Origin: Planctomycetota bacterium
GTDB lineage: Bacteria > Planctomycetota > B15-G4
Direction of reading: 5' to 3'
Assembly: GCA_003644265.1 (NCBI GenBank)
Contig: QNBX01000252.1
Coordinates: 1-5,158, forward strand
DNA length: 5,158 nt
Part shown: positions 1 to 5,158 of the stretch, one piece after another
Position numbering within the stretch: the first letter of the stretch is position 1
Layout of the letters: each line of letters opens with the position of its first letter
Program-made: the position numbers and the translations under genes
Notes under the pieces: model-generated
What the model was told of the DNA's origin: nothing
Databases searched by the model: none
What the model saw: only the letters and a program-made list of their open reading frames with translations

Positions 1-1017
<1,017 letters not shown>

Positions 1018-1021
<4 letters not shown>

Positions 1022-1887
1022 CGGCCGCCGCCGGCGCGCGCGCGCAGCTCGTCACGGACCGCCAGGGCCTCGGCCGCGCGCTGCTCCTCGCCCAGGCGTT
1101 GATGCGCCGCGGCGAGCTTGTGCCAGATCTCGTCGTGGCCGCCGAAGTGCTGCACGGCCCGGACCAGCACGTCGCGCGCAGCCTCCCACTGCCCCCGGCG
1201 TGCGTACACATCGCCCAGTCGCGCATGCACCTTGGCAAGCTCCTTGCGACGATCGACACCGCGCGCAGCCTGCGCCTCGTGCAGACGCAGAGCCTCGGCG
1301 AGCTGTCGCTCGGCCTCGTCGAGGTCGTCCCGATCGAGGGCGACGATGGCCAGGCCGAAGGCGTCGTCACCCTCGCCGGGCACGCGCCGGGCGTGTTCAC
1401 GGAAGGCCTGCTCGGCTCGATCGAGCTCGCCCAAGGCGTGGCACGCAAAGCCGAGGAAGTGCCACGTCGGGTGGTACTCCGGGGCCAGCGCGACGGCACG
1501 CTCGAAGTGCTGCCTGGCGGCGGCGTAGCGTTTGGCCTTGTGGCGCGCGTACCCCCGCATGAACTCAGCCTGGTAGCTCAGCGCGTCCGCGCGCGCGGCG
1601 TACGCGTCGGCCAGGTCCCAGGCCTGCTCGAAGCGCCCCTCCGCCACGGCGTCCATGGCCGCCCGCAGCGGCTGCGCAAGCAGGCTCACCGTCCGCTCGG
1701 CGGAGAGCGGCCTCGGCACGCCAGCAGCCCCGACAGGATCGCCCGGCGAGACGCTTCGAGCTGTGCCAGGCGGGGCCGGCACCTCGCCCCCGGGCGACGG
1801 GCCTCCCTCTCCGCATGCGGCCACAAGGCCCGCCAACGCGCACCACACAAGCGAGCGGGATCGAAGACGGAGGCCACCCGGGAGCAT
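1018..1887 (-). CDS. Tetratricopeptide-repeat (TPR) lipoprotein
   Basis: The protein is 289 aa from ATG at 1887. I chose this start because it opens directly onto a lipoprotein signal: basic n-region (RLRSRS, residues 7-12), hydrophobic core, and lipobox LVAAC with Cys25. An in-frame ATG at 1947 would add 20 residues ahead of the signal and run back into the 22-bp tandem repeat, so it is less likely. Residues about 26-60 are a Pro/Gly/Ser linker. Residues about 75-283 form alpha-helical TPR units, for example YARHKAKRYAAARQHFERA (113-131), LGFACHALGELDRAEQAF (145-162), DRDDLDEAERQLAEAL (185-200) and LGDVYARRGQWEAARDVL (224-241). TPR arrays are protein-binding scaffolds; the partner is not evident, but the coupled CRTAC1-like lipoprotein downstream is the natural candidate. 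The start has no strong Shine-Dalgarno sequence. TPR assignment is secure; the biological role is not known. Confidence 0.93.
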
Positions 1888-1912
1888 GACGGCATGGTAC
1901 TCGCCGCGTGCC

Positions 1913-1956
1913 GCCGAGACGCCACACGCCCTGCGCCGAGACGCCACACGCCCTGC
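1913..1956. repeat. Perfect 22-bp tandem duplication upstream of the TPR gene
   Basis: The unit starting GCCGAGACGCC and ending ACACGCCCTGC occurs twice without a mismatch or spacer (1913-1934 and 1935-1956). A short partial echo, CCTGCCACACC, follows at 1957-1967. The array starts 26 bp upstream of the TPR start codon, in the divergent spacer. It could be a recent slippage duplication or a paired protein-binding site (22 bp is about two helical turns); the sequence alone does not decide. Confidence 0.9.
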
Positions 1957-1963
1957 CCTGCCA

Positions 1964-2039
1964 CACCGGCGCTTCGCGCGCGGAGCGACGCCGCTTCAGC
2001 GCGGCGTACAAGGCTCGCATCGCGCGCGAAGCGCCGGTG
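1964..2039. repeat. Perfect 19-bp inverted repeat with nested hairpin
   Basis: The left arm CACCGGCGCTTCGCGCGCG (1964-1982) is exactly the reverse complement of the right arm at 2021-2039. Four more pairs form at 1985-1988 with 2015-2018. The loop holds a second perfect stem, ACGCCGC (1988-1994) with GCGGCGT (2001-2007), around a 6-nt loop; it shares base 1988 with the four-pair extension, so one of those pairs must open. The whole 76-nt element could fold into a long hairpin in DNA or RNA. It sits between two divergently transcribed genes, so it is not where a terminator for either would be, and no T-tract follows. A REP-like or miniature transposon-like element, or part of a decayed insertion sequence, is the best reading. 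Confidence 0.85.
1968..2033 (+). pseudogene. Possible remnant of an IS3-type OrfA N-terminus
   Basis: Plus-strand translation of this stretch includes ERRRFSAAYKARIAREA, which resembles the N-terminal helix-turn-helix start of IS3-family OrfA proteins (pattern RRxFSxEYKxRIxREA). The similarity stops at once, and no DDE domain or second ORF follows; instead the frame runs into the dispersed repeat at 2080. If real, this is an insertion sequence with almost all of its interior deleted. The stretch overlaps the 19-bp inverted repeat, and the opposite strand also gives an Arg/Ala-rich peptide, so chance similarity in GC-rich DNA is a real alternative. Confidence 0.35.
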
Positions 2040-2079
2040 AGTCCCTGTCCGAGCGCCGCCGGCGCCGACGACGAGGTCC

Positions 2080-2110
2080 GCAGCGCCCCGCTGACACTGA
2101 AATGGGAGGG
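2080..2110 (+). repeat. Dispersed repeat, copy A (GC box plus CTGAAATGGG polypurine)
   Basis: This 31-bp sequence matches 4814-4844 at 28 of 31 positions in the same orientation. Shared parts are GCAGCGCCCCG, then TGAC, then CTGAAATGGG and a G-run. Similarity falls off just after the G-run, as expected for the outer boundary of a mobile element. It contains CTGACA (2091-2096), close to a sigma-70 -35 box, pointing toward the gene at 2168, but the hexamer 17 bp downstream (AACTAC) is a poor -10 box. I interpret it as an insertion-sequence end but cannot name the family. Confidence 0.6.
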
Positions 2111-2167
2111 GGGAACTACCCATCCACATCTGCGCCCGATCAGGCCGTCACTCTCGTCTGAACAGGC

Positions 2168-3142
2168 ATGCTCGCGCTGCTCCTGACGCTCGCCCTGACA
2201 TTGCCTGCTCCGTGTCCGCACGGCTCGGGGTACCGCGGACCCTCTGACGCGGAGGCCGTGAGCGGCTGCAGCGTCGTGTGGCCCAAGAACCCGGGTCCTC
2301 TTCCGGAGCGCGCCGAACCGACGGTGGTCACCGGCCGGGTCCTGCGGGAGCTGGATGGTGAGCCGCTGCCTGGCGCGCGGGTGCACCTGAAGTCGTTCAT
2401 CGACAAGGGGGATCACAAGCTGCTCGGGAGAAACCGTGGGCGCTGGTTCGAGACGCGCACCGACGACGAGGGGCGCTTCCGGCTCACGGTCACGGGGAAG
2501 CTGAGGGCCTGGGGCATCCAGGTCGACCCGACGGAGCACTCGACGGTGCTGATCGCCGACGGGCGCAACCTCGATGCCAGGTCGCCGCTCGAGCTGCGCG
2601 CGCCGGTGGGCGGGACCATCGAGGGAAGGGTGCTGGATGAGCAGGGTCGCGGCGTGGCGGGCGCCTACGTGGCGGCCGACTTGCCCCTGCATGGGTCTGT
2701 CGAGACCGAGACCGACGACGAGGGCCGCTACGTCCTGCGCCAACTCCCGCGGCGCTTCCGGCTCGACTTCTTCGGCGGGTCGGGCATGATCGGCGCCTAC
2801 GAGGTCCTCGGTGGCGTCGCTCCCTGGGCACACGTCAGCGAGGTTGACCTCCTGATGGTCAAGCCGCGGACGATCGTCGGTCACGTCGAAAGCCGCGACG
2901 GGGACCCTGTGCCCCGGGTCTGGCTGTACGCGGCGCGGACCGACACGCTCGTCGGCCATCCCTTCGGCTTCCGCCGGGTGTCCCGCTCGAAGCATCGGCT
3001 GATGACGGACGCCGACGGTCGGTTCTCCATTTGCGACCTCGCTCCCGGCGCGGTCAACCTGCGCTGGGACCTGCCCGGGGAACGACGGGGGCTGCACCAG
3101 AAGCTCTTCACGGATGGCGTCCCGGTCGTGGTCCGACCCTGA
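2168..3142 (+). CDS. Secreted protein with three carboxypeptidase-regulatory-like domains
   Basis: The product is 324 aa. The start ATG at 2168 is fixed by an in-frame TGA at 2159-2161 just upstream and by the signal sequence it opens (MLALLLTLALTLPAP). Cys16 follows Ala-Pro, which is not a standard lipobox, so plain secretion is favoured. Three beta-sandwich units of the carboxypeptidase regulatory-like (transthyretin-like) type follow at about 52-120, 149-203 and 234-305. Each opens with a GRV/GHV strand (VVTGRVLRELDGEPLPGA, TIEGRVLDEQGRGVAGA, TIVGHVESRDGDPVPRV) and later carries the hallmark TDDEGRF, TDDEGRY or TDADGRF turn (98-104, 182-188, 280-286). No peptidase catalytic domain is present. 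In other proteins such domains act as surface stalks, adhesion modules or carbohydrate-binding neighbours; the role here is unknown. There is no clear Shine-Dalgarno sequence: the nearest AGG ends one base before the ATG. Confidence 0.92.
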   Translation: MLALLLTLALTLPAPCPHGSGYRGPSDAEAVSGCSVVWPKNPGPLPERAEPTVVTGRVLRELDGEPLPGARVHLKSFIDKGDHKLLGRNRGRWFETRTDDEGRFRLTVTGKLRAWGIQVDPTEHSTVLIADGRNLDARSPLELRAPVGGTIEGRVLDEQGRGVAGAYVAADLPLHGSVETETDDEGRYVLRQLPRRFRLDFFGGSGMIGAYEVLGGVAPWAHVSEVDLLMVKPRTIVGHVESRDGDPVPRVWLYAARTDTLVGHPFGFRRVSRSKHRLMTDADGRFSICDLAPGAVNLRWDLPGERRGLHQKLFTDGVPVVVRP

Positions 3143-3237
3143 ATCGCGAGCGCCTCGCCGCGAGCCTGACCGCCTTGACCCTGCTGGCCGGCCCCGCGTG
3201 GGCCGAGACCCTCAGCGTCTCTCGCCCCGGCGTCCTG
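3139..3237 (+). pseudogene. Truncated 5' stub of an exported protein
   Basis: Immediately after the carboxypeptidase-regulatory-like gene, a different plus frame reads LNRERLAASLTALTLLAGPAWAE..., a textbook signal peptide with basic n-region, hydrophobic core and an AWA|E cleavage site, followed by TLSVSRPGVL. Codons are G/C-ending up to about 3237; then the pattern breaks into GCA-GAC-TCA-AAT-GGA. No in-frame ATG, GTG or TTG lies at the expected start; the first candidate is CTG at 3139, whose bases overlap the upstream TGA as CTGA, where an ATGA coupling would be expected. The frame stays open beyond this only as the antisense of the beta-helix gene. The most likely reading is a lost downstream gene, perhaps a second secreted beta-helix protein. 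A chance hydrophobic frame is possible. Confidence 0.4.
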
Positions 3238-3272
3238 GCAGACTCAAATGGAAAGGAGCCAGCAGCCAGCGC

Positions 3273-4349
3273 CTACAGGTTCGTCGTCTTGAACTTGTTC
3301 GACGCGTCGATGTCGTTCGAGTCGGGACCCAAAAGGACGAAGAGATCGAGTTCGCCGCTCTTCACGGCCTTGTTGTTGCGCAGCGTGCTGCCCGCCGAGG
3401 TGAGGTGGAACCCATCGTGGGTCGCCTTGACCACCGTGTTCTTCTCGACCTGGTTGTTGGCCCCGTCGAACCGGATGCCGTGCTCGTGCGCCTTGACGAC
3501 CTTGTTCCGCTCGACGTGGTTGTCGCCCTCCTCGAGCCGGATGCCGTTCTCTCCCGGCAGGACGACGATGTTCCTCTCGACGTGGTTCCCGCCAAGCTCG
3601 ATTTCGATGCCGTCGTGCCCCGCCTTGATGACCTTGTTCCTCACCAGCCTGTTGGTGTCGCTGTCCAGGTTGAAGCCCGAGCGCGCGCACGCGAAGACCT
3701 TGTTCTTCTCGAACGTGTTGCCGCTGCCACTGTCGGTGTCGAAGCCGTCTCCGCCGGCGTCCTTGACCGTGTTCTTCTGGAACGTGTTGCCGCTCCCGTT
3801 CGCGTCGACCCCGTCGTCGTCGGGCCGCAGAATCCGGTTCTTCTCGACCAGGCAGTCGTTGGAGGTGACCGCCTGGTCGTCCGAGAGCCCGATCCCGTCC
3901 TCCCCGATGTCCTGCAGTCGATTCTTCGAGATCGTGATGCGGTCGCTGTCGTCGGCGACGATGCCGCTCTCGCTCGTGTCCTGCACGCGGCACTTCGTGA
4001 CGACGCAGTCGAGGCACTGGAACAGGAAGATGCCGTGCTCCGATGAGCGCTCGATCACGAAGCCGGTCACGGTGACGTCAGAGCTGGCTGTGATCCGGAG
4101 CGGCGTCCCCAGGTCTTCCCCGTCGATGATCGGCTTGCCCTTGCCCATGAGCGTCAAGCCCGCAAAACCGGCGATGACGACGTGTTCGGCATAGCGGCCC
4201 CTCTTCACGACGACCATGTCGCCGTCCGAGGCCGCATCGACCGCCTCCTGAATGCTGGGGAAGTCGCCAGGGACCTGGAACGTGTCGGCCGCGGCGGGCG
4301 CGGACACGACGCTGGCAGAGAGCAGGACGAGGGCGTGAGCGAGCTTCAT
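3273..4349 (-). CDS. Secreted right-handed parallel beta-helix protein
   Basis: The product is 358 aa. The start ATG at 4349 has a good Shine-Dalgarno sequence and opens a signal peptide, MKLAHALVLLSASVVSAPAAA, with likely cleavage after Ala21. The mature N-terminus DTFQVPGDFPSIQEAVDAA (22-40), followed by GDMVVVKRGRYAEHVVI, is the classic cap of pectate-lyase-like/NosD-type beta-helix proteins (PbH1 repeats). From about 85 to 340 the chain is a ladder of 22-23-residue rungs, clearest from 187 on, each of the form N-x-V-E-x-N-x-V-V-K-A-x-x-x-G-I/F. Inward-facing Asn and hydrophobic positions recur regularly. Five cysteines occur at 112, 115, 120, 166 and 221. I see no obvious lyase catalytic set, so polysaccharide binding, a structural role or an unrecognised enzymatic role all remain possible. 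It converges on the plus-strand gene at 2168-3142 and appears to be transcribed alone. Confidence 0.95.
   Translation of the reverse strand: MKLAHALVLLSASVVSAPAAADTFQVPGDFPSIQEAVDAASDGDMVVVKRGRYAEHVVIAGFAGLTLMGKGKPIIDGEDLGTPLRITASSDVTVTGFVIERSSEHGIFLFQCLDCVVTKCRVQDTSESGIVADDSDRITISKNRLQDIGEDGIGLSDDQAVTSNDCLVEKNRILRPDDDGVDANGSGNTFQKNTVKDAGGDGFDTDSGSGNTFEKNKVFACARSGFNLDSDTNRLVRNKVIKAGHDGIEIELGGNHVERNIVVLPGENGIRLEEGDNHVERNKVVKAHEHGIRFDGANNQVEKNTVVKATHDGFHLTSAGSTLRNNKAVKSGELDLFVLLGPDSNDIDASNKFKTTNL
3330..3791 (-). repeat. Intragenic 66-69 bp repeats encoding beta-helix rungs
   Basis: Seven successive rungs (residues about 187-340 of the beta-helix protein) are visible as diverged DNA repeats with a period of about 66-69 bp. 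Each carries a variant of CTTGACnACCnTGTTC...TCGAnnTGGTT on the plus strand. Rungs such as NHVERNKVVKAHEHGIRF, NQVEKNTVVKATHDGFHL and NTFQKNTVKDAGGDGFDT show the pattern. The repeats presumably arose by internal duplication of one rung and could recombine to change rung number. Confidence 0.85.
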
Positions 4350-4356
4350 GGGTAGT

Positions 4357-4360
4357 CTCC
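4357..4360 (-). promoter_or_regulatory. Shine-Dalgarno site for the beta-helix gene
   Basis: On the minus strand GGAG lies 7 nt ahead of the ATG at 4349 (GGAGACTACCC then ATG). It is the only well-placed ribosome binding site seen ahead of any gene in the window, and it supports the chosen start. Confidence 0.7.
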
Positions 4361-4670
4361 AATCGTCGCTCCGACCCTAACTCAACGAACCGGGCGTGGT
4401 GCCGCGATGTGGGGAGCATGGCCCGAGCGTCCGATGCGCAAGGACGTGTGGGCAGAGTCCGGGCGCTTCGCCACCAGCTCCGCAGGCCCAGCTACGCCCC
4501 AGCATTTGACCGTTGGCGTGCCGGGTGTCTCCTTCGCCGCAGCCGGATGGCCACACGGCGGAGGATTGTTTTTCTTTCCGCGCCCGATCTGCACATGCCC
4601 ATCGCGGCCGTCCTGTCGTGGGCCGTATCTCGTTGCAGCGTGGCTCCAGCATGGACATCCACGCTTTCGT
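4361..4670. other. Non-coding stretch upstream of the beta-helix gene
   Basis: I see no convincing gene here on either strand. The open frames that cross it have mixed codon composition, and their peptides lack recognisable motifs. The promoter of the beta-helix gene should lie at its left end, but I cannot identify a convincing -35/-10 pair there. A small T-rich patch (GTTTTTCTTTCC, around 4567-4578) is the only compositional break. Confidence 0.5.
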
Positions 4671-4790
4671 GTTGTCCGCGCCGTCGCCGTCGAGAACGCC
4701 AAGCCCGGTGACGCTGCGTCCGAGCTGCTTGCTGCCGACGCCGTTGAAGTCGTCCACGAGGGTGATGCCCGTACCCCACCGCTCGAAGGG
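4671..4790 (-). pseudogene. Fragment of an FG-GAP repeat protein
   Basis: Minus-strand translation gives GTGITLVDDFNGVGSKQL followed by GRSVTGLGVLDGDGADN. The second half fits one FG-GAP (integrin-alpha-type) blade, pattern LGxSVxGLGDxDGDGxxD, with the Asp-rich calcium loop intact. Codons in this stretch mostly end in G or C. Downstream (below about 4671) the frame stays open but loses both motif and codon bias. Upstream it runs straight into dispersed repeat copy B with no start codon or signal peptide of its own. It therefore looks like an internal piece of a larger gene cut off by a rearrangement. It is too short to say which family it came from, and it need not be related to the CRTAC1-like gene at the left edge. 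Confidence 0.45.
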
Positions 4791-4813
4791 CTCTCGTCCA
4801 TGCACGGAGAGCA

Positions 4814-4844
4814 GCAGCGCCCCGGTGACCCTGAAATGGGGGGG
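4814..4844 (+). repeat. Dispersed repeat, copy B (GC box plus CTGAAATGGG polypurine)
   Basis: This is the partner of 2080-2110, with 28 of 31 positions identical and in the same orientation; the differences are at 4825, 4830 and 4841. Homology ends at the G-run on the right. On the left it abuts the FG-GAP-like relic at 4671-4790. No transposase fragment is visible beside this copy. A solo insertion-sequence end left after deletion, or a short dispersed repeat family, would both explain it. Confidence 0.6.
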
Positions 4845-4845
4845 A

Positions 4846-5158
4846 CTTCTTACTCCCTGTCCACCGAGCCCGCTCTGGTCTGGGGTGCGCCTACCTGCTC
4901 GGGAGCCACTCGGTGAATATCCTGTGAACTTGCGAGGAAGCAGCTTGCGGATAGGAAATACAAAGCCCCCCACCGCGTCCCGGCGACTGCCAACCCGCGC
5001 TGCACCGGGCTCGCCGGCTCCCCGTGGGACCTCCAGCCTCGTCGAACCAACCAGCCTGGGCCTCTCCTGCCTGACTTCAGCGCCCCGATCGCCGCTGCTC
5101 ACCCACTCGGCACACACTCTCCCCGTCCGCGCCCCAGCATGAGTCGCGCCACCAGTCA
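4846..5158. other. Right-end stretch without a recognisable gene
   Basis: No frame on either strand shows both sustained G/C third-position bias and recognisable motifs. A patch around 4914-4966 is less GC-rich than its surroundings (for example GAATATCC and ATAGGAAATACAAAG) and contains two copies of CTTGCG; it could hold a promoter, but no clear boxes are seen. An ATG at 5139-5141 near the window edge has no ribosome binding site and only six codons. Confidence 0.5.

Noticed and set aside
2091..2119. Outward promoter formed by the repeat (CTGACA as -35, AACTAC as -10)
   Set aside because: The -35-like box is good and the spacing is 17 bp, but the -10 match is poor, so I did not list it as a promoter.
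1565..3097. Minus-strand open frame of 510 aa
   Set aside because: It spans the divergent spacer and lies antisense to the three-domain beta-sandwich gene. The peptide is Arg/Pro-rich with no recognisable domain.
3189..3205. Small hairpin (6-bp stem, 5-nt loop) as a terminator between the convergent genes
   Set aside because: The stem is short, no T-tract follows on either strand, and it lies within the signal-peptide-like coding stub.
3031..4194. Plus-strand open frame of 387 aa continuing from the signal-peptide stub
   Set aside because: Beyond about 3240 it is only the antisense of the beta-helix gene, with a Ser/Pro-rich low-complexity peptide. Only the first part was kept, as a possible gene stub.
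4377..5117. Minus-strand open frame of 246 aa across the right end
   Set aside because: Only about 40 residues (the FG-GAP-like piece) look coding. The rest crosses the dispersed repeat and non-coding DNA with no motifs and no coherent codon bias.
5139..5158. ATG at the right edge as the start of a plus-strand gene
   Set aside because: Only six codons are visible, there is no ribosome binding site, and nothing upstream supports it.

Overview
This is a very GC-rich window, and every convincing gene shows strong G/C bias at third codon positions. All four well-supported genes encode exported proteins built from repeats: two lipoproteins and two proteins with signal peptides. This fits a large-genome Gram-negative bacterium. 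I infer Myxococcota (a myxobacterium-like deltaproteobacterium), with Planctomycetota or Acidobacteriota as less likely alternatives. No marker gene fixes the taxon.

Left part (1-1887, minus strand): a two-gene operon. A TPR lipoprotein (1018-1887) is followed, through a 4-base ATGA stop/start overlap, by a CRTAC1-like FG-GAP/VCBS lipoprotein (1-1021). The second gene runs off the window inside an in-frame hexanucleotide repeat encoding (Asp-Ala)11. TPR and CRTAC1-like modules occur together in other bacteria, so the two products may act together at the cell envelope.

Divergent spacer (1888-2167): a perfect 22-bp tandem duplication, a perfect 19-bp inverted repeat with a nested hairpin whose plus strand reads like the start of an IS3-type OrfA, and a GC-box/polypurine sequence (2080-2110). 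A near copy of that last sequence lies 2.7 kb away in the same orientation (4814-4844). I read these pieces as remains of mobile DNA.

Middle (2168-4349): a secreted protein with three carboxypeptidase-regulatory-like beta-sandwich domains (plus strand) converges on a secreted right-handed parallel beta-helix protein (minus strand). The 130-bp gap between them holds what looks like the 5' stub of a third exported protein. Its signal peptide is visible, but the coding signal stops after about 33 codons.

Right part (4350-5158): mostly without genes. It holds the ribosome binding site of the beta-helix gene, a short FG-GAP-like coding relic on the minus strand, the second copy of the dispersed repeat, and about 300 bp where I see no gene. 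The window looks like an accessory stretch rich in surface-protein genes and worn by mobile elements and truncated genes. I found no complete novel defence, biosynthetic or regulatory system in it.
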